From Lateolabrax maculatus (Eukaryota; Chordata; Actinopteri; Acropomatiformes; Lateolabracidae): DNA of 64,000 bases. Position numbers and translations under genes: made by a program. The stretch lies in the NCBI GenBank assembly GCA_031216445.1, contig CM062217.1, positions 26,106,001-26,170,000 of the forward strand. Direction: 5' to 3'. Positions within the stretch are counted from its first letter, which is position 1. Every line of letters starts with the position of its first letter. Shown here piece after piece: positions 49,938 to 59,155 of this stretch. Under the pieces are notes generated by a model, which worked only from the letters and a program-made list of their open reading frames with translations, was not told the DNA's origin and did no database searches.

Positions 49938-51190
49938 ATAGTCAATTTTATTTGTATAGCGCCAAATCATAACAAAAGTTATCTCAAGACGCTTTCACAT
50001 AGAGCAGGTCTAGACCATACTCTTTAAAATATTATTTACAGAGACCCAACAGTTCCCACCATGAGCAGCACTTGGTGACAGTGGCGAGGAAAAACTCCCT
50101 TTTAACAGGTAGAAACCTCGAGCAGAACCAGGCTCTGGGTGGGCGGCCATCTGCATCGACCCAGTTGGGTTGAAAGGGGAGGAGAGAGGGGGAGAGGGGA
50201 GACAGAGCAGGAGGAGAGACAACAAATCAGACTAATAATAATAACAACTGCAGCAGTGAGTGTGGAGCAGGAACATGGGGGCAGTAGACGGCCGGCAATC
50301 ACAGATCCAGAATCTACAGCTGCAGAGGCAGAAATACCTGCAGAAAGTGAGAAGGAGAAAAAGCAAAAAAAGCACAGGAACTACCAGGAAGAAATGGAGT
50401 TGGTAACCTGTATTAGTGGGATAGGAATGCGTACAGATAGAGAGGGAGAGGAGGAGAGAGAAGCTCAGTGCATCATAGGAAATCCCCCGGCAGTCTAAGC
50501 CTATAGCAGCATAACTAAGGGATGGTTCAGGACTCACCTGAGCCAGCCCTAACTATAAGCTTTATCAAAAAGGAACGTTTTTAGCATACTCTTAAACGAA
50601 GAGAAGGTGTCTGCCTCCCGAACTCAAACTGGGAGCTGATTCCACAGAAGAGGAGCTTGATAACTAAAGGCTCTGGCTCCCATTCTACTTTTAGAGACTT
50701 TAGGTACCACAAGTAACCCTGCATTCTGTGAGCGTAGTGCTCTAGTGGGGTAATACGGTATTATCAGTTTTTTAAGATATGATGGTGCCTGACCAATAAG
50801 AGCTTTGTAAGTGAGGAGGACGACTTTAAATTCTATTCTAGATTTCACAGGGAGCCAGTGCAGAGAAGCTAATATTGGAGAAATATGTTCCCTTTTGCTA
50901 GTTCCTGTCAGTACACGTGCAGCCGCATTCTGGATCAGCTGAAGAGTCTTTAGAGACTTATTAGGGCAGCCCGATAATAAGGAATTACAATAATCCAACT
51001 TAGAAGTAACAAATGCATGAACTAGTTTTTCTGCATCTTTTTGAGACAGGATATGCCTGATTTTTATAATGTTATGTAAGTGGAAGAAGGCAGTCCTTGA
51101 AGTCTGTTTTATATGGGCATCAAAGGACATGTCAAATTCTATTCTAGATTTCACAGGGAGCCAGTGCAGAGAAGCTAATATTGGAAAATG
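49938..51190 (-). mobile_element. 5'-truncated L2-like LINE, copy 2
   Basis: Reverse orientation. The 3' tail (ttatttgtatagcgccaaat) is at 49,947 and the coding remnant is at 50,624-51,154. The 3' UTR carries the gagacccaacagttcccacc block shared with the two other copies. About 55 bp (50,827-50,881) is repeated at 51,131-51,186, so the 5' end is rearranged. Confidence 0.85.
50624..51154 (-). pseudogene. L2/CR1-type reverse transcriptase, C-terminal fragment
   Basis: 176 codons including KLVHAFVTSKLDYCNSLLSG, LQLIQNAAARVLTGTSKREH, ILASLHWLPVKSRIEFKVVL and APLLWNQLPV. This is the thumb/C-terminal region of L2/CR1-type fish non-LTR elements. The catalytic YxDD part is missing, so it is dead. 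Confidence 0.88.
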
Positions 51191-51769
51191 TGTTCTCTTG
51201 TGCTATATAATTAAATTATATTTAATTGTTTCATCTGAAAAGCAGTTTTTAATTTGGACATAATTTCTATGACCAAATTCATTTTTTGTTTATATACTAC
51301 TTGCTTTTTACTTACACTGAAATGGTGTCAAGGTATTGGCATTTACATCACATGTACAAGTTTCTAGGCAATCGTTTGCTTTTGGTGCGGCATATGAATG
51401 TACAATTTGATGGTTGTCTTTGAAATCTGTGCAGCAGCAGTCCAAAAGACATGCTAAACATGTAAAAAGAACACCATTTGTCTTTTTAATTTTCACTGTC
51501 CAACAGTGAGTCATCATGTGATGCTAATTCACATGACATATTTTTCAATAAACGGAACCACATCTGTATTTTTAATCAATCTGGAGGTGCCTTCTGATCC
51601 AAAACAAGCAATACACATGCGGTGAACCATGTTGTTGAAATTCAACACGATAAAAATTTGTCCAATTGGATATAATGGGGACATAAGTACTTAATTCAAA
51701 AACACATGCTAGCAATCAAACATTCTTGCTGAACAAAAAAGAAAAAAAGAATCTAACATTTTGTGCAAA
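51191..51769. other. unassigned segment between LINE and Helitron remnant
   Basis: Should hold the Rep domain if the Helitron were complete. I see no HUH or Tyr motif. A 69-codon minus-strand frame at 51,308-51,517 (Cys-rich, FTCLACLLDCCC) is not recognised. Confidence 0.5.
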
Positions 51770-52115
51770 CCTACCGTTTGCATGTAAATTCTGGCATCTA
51801 TATACGTGATAATGTCAATAAACGGAAACAATACTGGGAAGGATTTGGCTTCATTTGACTTATCTGTTCTTACAGGATTACTGTCCTCTGCTGGAGCCAG
51901 ATTTAATATATTATTCATATGATATTGATATAGAATTTCCTGACCAATATCAACAGGCTAACAAGACATGTCTTGAAACATACAATGCTGTTGTCCATCC
52001 TGTAACAGCTCACCATCACCAGTATCTACAGATGTTTCACCAGTTTCTCCCTTTCTTATGTCATTACCTTTTTGCCTACAAAACTCATTCAGCCAATCTT
52101 TGTTGAATTCAACAG
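51770..52115 (-). pseudogene. Helitron N-terminal domain remnant
   Basis: Reads VEFNKDWLNEFCRQKG ... DGQQHCMFQDMSC, stop, PVDIGQEILYQYHMNNILNL, APAEDSNPVRTDKSNEAKSF, PVLFP. The 'APxEgxxPV ... NEAKSFPVLFP' block is characteristic of the region before the Rep domain of fish Helitrons. One TAG (51,958-51,960) interrupts it and it stops before any Rep HUH motif. Confidence 0.7.
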
Positions 52116-52335
52116 CTTTAGAATGAATGTATGTTTCAAATAGTGCATAGTATCAAATTTATACTCATAATGACCTATGTTAGCATATGCTTTAATTTAA
52201 CAGGCAATGTCAGCGAGTTCGTTGATTTGTGAAAGAGGAGTCTTTGAGAAAAAAATAATCTTTAGTTTTGGCATTTATTAAAGCAATTGGAGAGTCAAAA
52301 AACATCTTGTACAAGGATCTTTTCTATTCAGAAAA

Positions 52336-52472
52336 CCACAGTCAAGTCAAGTCAATATTATTTGTATAGCGCCAAATCATAACAAAAGTTATCTCAAGAA
52401 GCTTTTTACATACAGTAGGTGTAGACTATACTCTTAAAATATTATTTACAGAGACCCAACAGTTCCCACCAC
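52336..52472 (-). mobile_element. L2-like LINE 3' tail, copy 3
   Basis: Only the last ~137 bp: tcaatattatttgtatagcg, caaatcataacaaaagttat and gagacccaacagttcccacc. It sits between the OTU 2 and Helitron remnants and so inserted into the decaying gene. Confidence 0.82.
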
Positions 52473-52644
52473 AGCAAGCTGTTAATCTGTAGCCCCCATC
52501 CTAGAAAAAGAGTGCTCTTAACATTACACAGAGTTGAATATTCAAATGTGCTTCTATCTGATTGGTTAAAGAAAAGGCAGGGAGAAACCGTGATTTAGAC
52601 TTGGCTTTCCCTTGTTGGTGCACAGGCTGGTCCCAGCCTCTTGG

Positions 52645-52720
52645 CACACGAACCCACCAATCCGAGGAGACAGAGACTCCACCAATCCGAGGAGACAGAG
52701 ACTCCACCAATCCGAGGAGT
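52645..52720 (+). repeat. three-copy 25-bp tandem repeat
   Basis: The unit ccaccaatccgaggagacag with agact follows itself, the last copy truncated to ccaccaatccgaggagtact. The flanking 52,480-52,640 is unassigned. Confidence 0.85.
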
Positions 52721-52845
52721 ACTTCCTCGGTTTGCATGTTGCTTTGCTAACTCTGCTCGTCACCTTCTAACTGCCACATTTCCTTATCATGACAATAGTA
52801 CATGATGTTCTTTTCTGACGCTAAAGCTGCAAGGCCAGCTAGTGC

Positions 52846-52846
<1 letters not shown>

Positions 52847-52893
<47 letters not shown>
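52847..52893 (+). repeat. (GT)n microsatellite
   Basis: About 23 GT units. The following 52,900-53,170 is AT-rich with nothing recognised. Confidence 0.95.
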
Positions 52894-52901
<8 letters not shown>

Positions 52902-53169
52902 ACAAGTTTCAACATAGAGGCAGTGGTACAATAAAATATATTCTTTTATAATTATTTAGAAACAAGCCAATTCTGTTGGAATGGGATCTATTGTCAAATT
53001 GTTGATGTGTTCATTGAGGTGGCACTTCACCTTTTTTAATTTTAAAATGACATGAGAAGCATATTCACAGTTGAGCTCTGGCCGTATGCAACACATAATA
53101 TTTATATCTTATGAGCAAGTTTCACTACCTGTTGATAGTTTTGCATCACTATATTTTTTTCTAAATTTT

Positions 53170-54019
53170 TCTTTAGTCCTTTGGTAATTTTTCATACTGC
53201 ATTATGCTTAGAAATTTATTTATTTTTTTTAAATACTTTGAGAAAGAACATCGATTATTCAAATTGCAAATATTTGTACCACTGCGTCCTTGTTCTTCAG
53301 CATTGTCCTTCACAATTAAAACAGCACATGTATCTTTACCTTTTCTTCTACACATGTACCGTGACTCAGATAAACTATTAAATTTGCACAATCTAAGGCA
53401 AATCTTCTGATTAATGTCCTGGACACAAACCATTGGTTCAAAATGGTTATTATCAGAAAATTTCAAATATATTGCTTCATTTGACAGTTTTGAACTCATA
53501 GTATTATATTTCCACCAGTGTTTGTAAATATGTCCATTCCAAATGCATTTGCAGTTGCTTGTATTTCAATTTCTGTAGCCCTACTGCCAACATAGTGCAT
53601 TTTAGACTTGTTAATATAGTCTGATATTGAAACATATTCTTTCCCTACAAATTTCATGTGTTAACTGTGATACTCCATGTACTTGACAACAGTAAGTCTT
53701 ACTTTTCGGTGACCTTTCTGAGAACCACATATCACTTCAGATATTGACTTAAAATAACTATTATTATCCTCTACAATTTTATGGGTCTTACACACACCTC
53801 CTAAAGACCCATACACAATGGGTACTTGTATATCCTGCTTCTACATTTAATGCATAAAGTTTTTGCAACTTCAGTGGATAGAGGACTAAATTTAAACGTA
53901 ATTTCACTTGCATCATTCACAACACCACAATCTGCATCATCCTGAATATACACCACTACTTCATTCCTAAAACAGTTTTCAATATCTTTGGCTCTGAATT
54001 TCTCTCTACACTTTGCCAT
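53170..54019 (-). pseudogene. OTU-like domain 2, degraded
   Basis: Starts MAKCREKFRAKDIENCFRNE and VVVYIQDDADCGVVND, then shifts frame near 53,820. The other frames give GGVCKTHKIVEDNNSYFKSI, SEVICGSQKGHRKVRLTVVK, then VGSRATEIEIQATANAFGMD and NNHFEPMVCVQ. The DNNS motif again has Ser at the nucleophile, but the His of NHF is kept. Ends with SKYLKKINKFL, a basic run. Confidence 0.7.
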
Positions 54020-55028
54020 CTAAAATTGTATGCTTTGGTAGGGGACTGATTAACTTTGCAAAAGCCATAACAACTCTGCAATTCAGGCCGATTAACACAA
54101 ACAACTATTTCGTAAGGATTACCATTACAATTGTCCAAGTAAATTCCCTGTCTTGACAAACACCTATTTTTGCAACTATATTCTAGCCATTGGTCACCCA
54201 AATATGTAAACACATTAACTCCTAAGCAATCTGCAGCTGCCTGAATTTCCACTTCAGTTGCACAACTGCCAACATATCGCATTTTTGAAATTTGAATGTA
54301 CTCGGCAACTGAAGAATTTTTCCTCCTCAACATATTTTCATATTCCCCTGCATTGTTTTCTAGCTGTTTAACAACAGCAAGTCGGACTTTCCTGTGGTTT
54401 TTCTGTGTACCACTCACAGCTTGGGACATTGCTCGAAAGAAAGAGTTACCATCAGCAGCTATGTTCTCTTTCTTGCAAGGAGTACCCAACAAACCAACAG
54501 CTCTAGACATTGGTTCATCAACTTTGTCAAACTCCACATTCAACTGTGAACACAAAGCTTGTTTAACTTCTTTACAAATAGGATCAAACCACAAGCTTCT
54601 AGACGTCACAACACTGACAAAGTCAACATCTGAATTAACTCCATTTACATCATAGTGTTTCTTTTTCTTAGATTCACAACTTCCCATCAAAATCTTACGC
54701 TTTGTACCTCTCTCAATGTTATTACTTTCCACTGATGAACCCAAATCAGTGCTTTCTAAAGTATTTCCTGAATCTACACATTTCACTTTTGGACCCACAG
54801 ATTTATAGCTACTGTCATTTCGGCCCATGCGAATGACACAAACTCCAGAAATCTCAAACTCTCCCTGACTTCCACCAAGCGATGCAGCCAAGTTGCAGAT
54901 ATGATCATAGACATCTCTAAGACAACTAAAATGTACCACAATGCTTCGACCATATGCATCAACCATTCCAGCAGCATTGCATGAATGTGAATCAACCACT
55001 GCATACCGTCCATTCTGACGAATTATTA
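53956..55028 (-). CDS. multidomain gene, exon j part 2 (end of C76-like domain 2, OTU-like domain 1)
   Basis: Continues after the frameshift: IIRQNGRYAVVDSHS, GRSIVVHFSCLRDVYDHICN, then GTKRKILMGSCESKKKKH (nuclear signal), then an OTU-like domain with AADGNSFFRAMSQAVSGTQK, RYVGSCATEVEIQAAADCLG, VNVFTY and NCNGNPYEIVV. Canonical OTU has DGNC and NHY; here Cys is Ser and His is Pro, so protease activity is not expected. Confidence 0.78.
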
Positions 55029-56251
55029 CACGTGTTACAACACATTATCAGAAAACATGTCTCGTATTTTGCAAACATGTTTTCCAATCCTTTAAGCAGG
55101 AAAGTGTGTTCACCATCCTGGATACGTGCTCCATCAACCACATTAACACAACCCGATACACAGTCACCATATTTAAACTGAAAGTTCTGTCCATCAATTA
55201 CTAATTGTTTAGGTAAATCAGGAACACACAGAGTCCCACCACTGATCATGTTGTTGTCTCGCAAAAACATGTACAACTCATCACCTAAAAGTACAGCTGT
55301 GTCCAGATCTTTCGTCTGCCATGTAAAAACACTTTTAACTGTATGTTTTGCTAGGCTGACCAAACCTATTGGCATACATTCTAACAGCTCACTCCCCTGA
55401 TGAAATGATCCTCTTACACTGTTCTCAACCCTGACAGAACCGCTATCCTCACGATTGACTGCAACTTCTACATTACTATCTGTAGCACTCTCTATGTCAA
55501 GATCAACGTGACCTGCCTTCACAGAAATGCTACTAATAGCATACCACTGTGCACCTAAAGACATCTTAAGATTCCTGACATGAAGCATGAGGTCATTATG
55601 GCATGTGTTAAAAACAGCCACAGATGTGCCAATACTGGATGCCAACCCAGACCCATCACGTATGCCACAGTCAATTACCACAAAGTAATCTTTGTGATGA
55701 ACAATGGCACTAACTGCACCATGGAGGTTCAACAGACACATTCCATCCCTCAACAATAATTTTCGCAACTTTTCAGACATCACAGTCTCCTCTTCGAAAA
55801 ACTCTAAATCTCTGTACACTGGCAGACCAATATCTACTTTCCACTCCCTACCATACACATTGTTTTGTTCTATTAATGTACACAACTCCTTTGGGTTAGT
55901 GTCAATCTTCTGTATTGCCTTTGCTACATACGTGACTAACTTACTCCCTTCTACACAGATATCATCAACATCTGTTCCTTGCCATGTACACACAGGAGCA
56001 ATCATGTGTTTGATTGCAGATGCAACACTACATGCCATTGATATATTTACATCAGAAGTCAAAGATGCAGCTCTGACACGACTCCCAGCGACTACAGATG
56101 CTTGCAACTTTTGTAAACACACGCAAGCATTAAAATCAACTTTGCTCTGGCATTTGACCGATCTTGGTGTGCGTTGCATACAATGGCCCTCCTCCTTCAC
56201 AGCCACTTCCACAGCAAGGGCAGGCACCTTTGCAACGCTCCCTGTGGCCAC
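54992..56251 (-). CDS. multidomain gene, exon j part 1 (two C76-like protease domains)
   Basis: Opens at a CTAG acceptor with VATGSVAKVPALAVEVAVKE. Domain 1 has SMACSVASAIKHM and a later FVVIDCGIRDGSG, where the usual D-x-H reads D-C-G. Domain 2 has ELLECMPIGLVSLAKH and FTWQTKDLDTAVLLGDELY. The frame then breaks at about 55,030 and ends in a false stop at 54,992; the matching D-S-H (AVVDSHSCNAAG) lies in the next frame. The fold call rests on motif spacing and memory of fish homologues. Confidence 0.72.
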   Translation of the reverse strand: MATGSVAKVPALAVEVAVKEEGHCMQRTPRSVKCQSKVDFNACVCLQKLQASVVAGSRVRAASLTSDVNISMACSVASAIKHMIAPVCTWQGTDVDDICVEGSKLVTYVAKAIQKIDTNPKELCTLIEQNNVYGREWKVDIGLPVYRDLEFFEEETVMSEKLRKLLLRDGMCLLNLHGAVSAIVHHKDYFVVIDCGIRDGSGLASSIGTSVAVFNTCHNDLMLHVRNLKMSLGAQWYAISSISVKAGHVDLDIESATDSNVEVAVNREDSGSVRVENSVRGSFHQGSELLECMPIGLVSLAKHTVKSVFTWQTKDLDTAVLLGDELYMFLRDNNMISGGTLCVPDLPKQLVIDGQNFQFKYGDCVSGCVNVVDGARIQDGEHTFLLKGLENMFAKYETCFLIMCCNTCNNSSEWTVCSG

Positions 56252-56594
56252 CTAGAAACAAATCAATTGAATTAAATGCATAAACTAAAGCAGTTTATTT
56301 ACAGACACATTGAATGAAACTGAGAAGTCAATGAAATAGCGTTTCATACTCAAAAGCGTTTCATACATACAAAAAACCTGAAATTTATGGAATATCCTGT
56401 ACTGATTAGAACTATTTATTAATAACCCAAATTAACACTGATGTGTTGTTTTAAATTTTATTTAGAATGCATTAACAGCTAAATTAATGTGCATGCTCTA
56501 TGAAAATGTATTTTTTATTGTTTCACAATTATTTACTAAACAGTGCAATCCTATGTAAAAATTGCTACAATATCACATTTACACAATAACAAAC

Positions 56595-56657
56595 CTTCCG
56601 CTTGGCCAGCCTCGTCTTGAATGCAGCTGCTTTCTTCTGGTGTTCCACATTTGGTTT
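56595..56657 (-). CDS. multidomain gene, exon i
   Basis: Encodes KPNVEHQKKAAAFKTRLAKR and K, a basic helix. The acceptor is ATTAG and the donor GTTTGT. Confidence 0.72.
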
Positions 56658-56815
56658 CTAATGAAAAAAAAAACAAAGCTTTATGAATAAATATTTGTGT
56701 CATAGCTCATATACAATATAAGCAGTCCTGACACTTTTTGAGTATGTGTCAGGAAGAAGAAGACACTTTATAATAAAAGGCCTCAAACAACATATACAAT
56801 TTGCAATCAAATTAC

Positions 56816-56950
56816 CTTAGGAACAGCTGTGCAGTCCACAGGGCTATGGGATGGAGAAACTTCTTCTATCGCATCCAACATGGCACTGCTGAACCGGACA
56901 GGGGATAGCGGAATGGAACACTCCTTCAACACCACTGCTGTTGCGTGCAC
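56816..56950 (-). CDS. multidomain gene, exon h
   Basis: Encodes VHATAVVLKECSIPLSPVRF, SSAMLDAIEEVSPSHSPVDC and TAVPK. The acceptor is CACAG and the donor GTAATT. Confidence 0.75.
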
Positions 56951-57058
56951 CTGTGACATAAAATGGCATTGCTGACCATGTGTTTTGTGGAAAGCATACC
57001 ATACATATGCAAACATATCCTAATAGATTAAGTTAAAGCACATATAAACATAACAAAC

Positions 57059-57118
57059 CTGTTGCTGAACCCTCCTCCCTTTGGGTGAACCACAGGACAG
57101 CTCCCCAACCTGGCTCCT
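57059..57118 (-). CDS. multidomain gene, exon g
   Basis: Encodes RSQVGELSCGSPKGRRVQQQ, a basic linker. The acceptor is ATTCAG and the donor GTTTGT. Confidence 0.7.
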
Positions 57119-57210
57119 CTGAATGAGATACATCATAGTTTAAACTAAACACATATGTAACCTAAGCCAATAACAAATGTAAATTGCACTTTTTTCCAAA
57201 TGTATATTAC

Positions 57211-57426
57211 CTTCTTGCCTGGTCCAACAAGTGTCCACTCTAAGGGGTTTGGAGGTGGACGTGGCACAATGGCCTCTCCCTTCACAACCACTTTCGGAGA
57301 GAATCTTGGAGGTGATGCCGTGGCAGGAACCTGTGGCTTCAGTGCTCGCGTCTCCAGGTGCTGATAGGCCGAATTCCACATCAACTGCACCAGGACCTGC
57401 ATCCCATCACTATCGCTCAAGTGGAC
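57211..57426 (-). CDS. multidomain gene, exon f (SGNH His)
   Basis: Begins VHLSDSDGMQVLVQLMWNSA, completing DGVH with His201, then a Pro-rich linker ending NPLEWTLVGPGKK. The acceptor is TTGCAG and the donor GTAATA. Confidence 0.82.
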
Positions 57427-57526
57427 CTGCAAAAATAAGCACATATAAGAACAAAAATGTTACTCCCAACATGCATCTGCCATGGACTTTACTCCCATCT
57501 GCCATGTGACAAGATATTCAACGTAC

Positions 57527-57594
57527 ACCATCTCTGCTCCACAGCTCAAGGCGGTCCAAAGGAAAGTGTTCAGCAACAGACAAATACCTCACAC
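57527..57594 (-). CDS. multidomain gene, exon e
   Basis: Encodes GVRYLSVAEHFPLDRLELWS and RDG. The Asp198-Gly pair is the first half of the catalytic DxxH; the His is in the next exon. The donor is GTACGT and the acceptor GTTAAG. Confidence 0.75.
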
Positions 57595-57677
57595 CTTAAC
57601 AAAAAAAAGAAAAATCCAGAATTATTGAAATATCCATACATACATTATATTTTTAATCTGTATTTTTTGTCAATTAC

Positions 57678-57678
<1 letters not shown>

Positions 57679-57714
<36 letters not shown>

Positions 57715-57732
57715 ACACACAGACAGACAAAG
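57679..57732 (+). repeat. (CA)n microsatellite
   Basis: CA run with CAGACA interruptions in the intron between exons d and e of the multidomain gene. Confidence 0.92.
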
Positions 57733-57800
57733 AGTCACAGACACACAGAGCTTCTTCTAAATGCAACTGTACTGTAAAGTAAAATAATTTTTAAACATAC

Positions 57801-57843
57801 CCATACGTGCCGCCACACGATGAGGGAAGTCCAGGACAAACAC
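57801..57843 (-). CDS. multidomain gene, exon d
   Basis: A 43-bp micro-exon encoding VFVLDFPHRVAARM, a beta strand and helix of the SGNH fold. The acceptor is TATAG and the donor GTATGT. Confidence 0.75.
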
Positions 57844-57996
57844 CTATAAAATAAAATAAAATGAAATAGTTGTTCATTACTAAATTACATTCTTTCTCAA
57901 AATATACCACATTGGAATAAGTTTACACTATCCCATACAACCAAATTGATTAGAACCAAAACATAACAACAACAAATACATTCAAAATAAGCCTAC

Positions 57997-58269
57997 CTTA
58001 GGCCAACGACTGCAGACACCAGAGAGCAGCATTCCAAAATCTGTTCCTGCCTCAGCAACGGTTCTGGAAGCGGTCAGGTTGTTGCTAGGAGCCAGAAGAC
58101 AGACTGCATCGGGTGTCTGAGGCACAGCAGCATTCAGCACCTCAGCCCTCAAGGCAGTCGCAGTAGCCCCCGGCGTCGACATCACACCAAAAGAAAGTCC
58201 TCCCTCTGGCATCTTCACAGATCCATCTGCAACCGCTCGCAGATGGGAGTCACCAACAAGAAGAACAAA
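57997..58269 (-). CDS. multidomain gene, exon c (SGNH block I)
   Basis: Encodes 91 residues from [16 protein letters not shown] to [13 protein letters not shown] carries the predicted SGNH nucleophile Ser79, and APSNNLTAS fits the Asn block. The acceptor is TTCCAG and the donor GTAGGC. Confidence 0.85.
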
Positions 58270-58353
58270 CTGGAACAACAAAAGGGATAATTTTAGAATG
58301 AAAATCACAAATTATTCTATTATATTTTGATAATCATTTAAATAAAATAATAC

Positions 58354-58457
58354 CTTCTTGTCTGGAGACTCAGCTGGAAGGACCAACTTGTGGCTTAGTC
58401 CGGTCAAAGCTGAAGTTGGCCACTTTCGCACTGCATGACGGTAACCAGTACCATGTC
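58354..58457 (-). CDS. multidomain gene, exon b
   Basis: Encodes RHGTGYRHAVRKWPTSALTG and LSHKLVLPAESPDKK. The acceptor is AATAG and the donor GTATTA. Confidence 0.78.
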
Positions 58458-58621
58458 CTATTTGTTAACAAAGAAAACTTAATAAACCATAAAAAATAAA
58501 AAAAATCATAAGTTCCTACAAAGAAAAATGTACAACATGCAGAGGAAATAAAGACTTTACAGGGATGCAACAAGTATATAAAAGGAAACATTGAGTGAAA
58601 AAAAAACTGATGTGTACGTAC

Positions 58622-58730
58622 GTGCAGAACTGGCATTGCAGGGCTGTCGATGTTCAAAATCCACACCATTTTGCTCCACCAGCTTCCTCTTGGCTGCCTG
58701 GGAACGACGGTAGGCCTTGCCACGCGGCAT
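58622..58730 (-). CDS. multidomain gene, exon a (start)
   Basis: ATG at 58,730, then PRGKAYRRSQAAKRKLVEQN and GVDFEHRQPCNASSA, with one base left over. The donor is GTACGT. A strongly basic start typical of a nuclear or nucleic-acid-binding tail. Confidence 0.8.
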
Positions 58731-59155
58731 CTAAAAGTGTATAAAGAAATTGATTACTAAGGACATTAAAAAAAATACATTTCAGTGCTTATACTGACCA
58801 GTTACACAGCCTAAAGAAACAAAAGGTTGAAGACTGCAAATCAACGCATTTGACAAACAATGGTGGATGGATCTGAGAAAATGTTTAACTGGCTAATTAA
58901 CAATACAATGTGATTCAGTCTTTGTCTGGTATAAATTTACATCTAAGTTCAAGAAATAGTTATCTGTATCAATGCCCCACTAAAGAGTAGTTGATAAAGT
59001 ACCTGATATCAATATCAATAGACAACCAACCTGAACAGCTAAGTTTCAATTCATTAAAACTTTCACTTCTACCTAAATCTGGGTAACAGCCAGAAACAAA
59101 CAGTAACTCCTATCTATTGGACATTGCATGGTCTAAACAGAACACTGCAGCTTAA

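Larger units (their letters stand above)
51770..58730 (-). pseudogene. Helitron-associated SGNH / C76-like / OTU multidomain protein gene, nearly intact
   Basis: Ten exons (a-j) plus degraded 3' parts on the minus strand, with GT/AG junctions that keep the frame across the first nine exons (357 codons). Order: basic N-terminus MPRGKAYRRSQAAKRK; SGNH-like hydrolase (GDSH, DGVH); Pro-rich linker; two papain-fold domains resembling herpesvirus tegument-type proteases (C76-like); a Lys-rich nuclear signal (SKKKKH); OTU-like domain 1; MAKCREKFRAKDIE linker; OTU-like domain 2; and, after an interruption, a Helitron N-terminal block (LAPAEDSNPVR, NEAKSFPVLFP). I recall this arrangement from fish Helitron/Helentron proteins; that link is family knowledge, not shown by a search. 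Rep and helicase are not visible. It is broken by a frameshift near 55,030, a TAG at 51,958 and insertions at 52,330-52,900. The product may still be partly expressed. Confidence 0.8.

Noticed and set aside
49605..49972. Tyr/Val/Cys-rich frames on both strands
   Set aside because: Simple TACATA/CACATA repeat read in several frames.
51855..52106. 83-codon plus-strand frame as a gene
   Set aside because: It is the antisense of the Helitron N-terminal remnant, whose minus-strand reading gives a recognisable domain.
52645..52720. CRISPR-like array
   Set aside because: Three head-to-tail 25-bp copies without spacers in a vertebrate genome; a plain tandem repeat.
55704..56255. 183-codon plus-strand frame
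   Set aside because: Shadow of the long C76-like exon on the minus strand, which has the recognisable motifs and splice acceptor.
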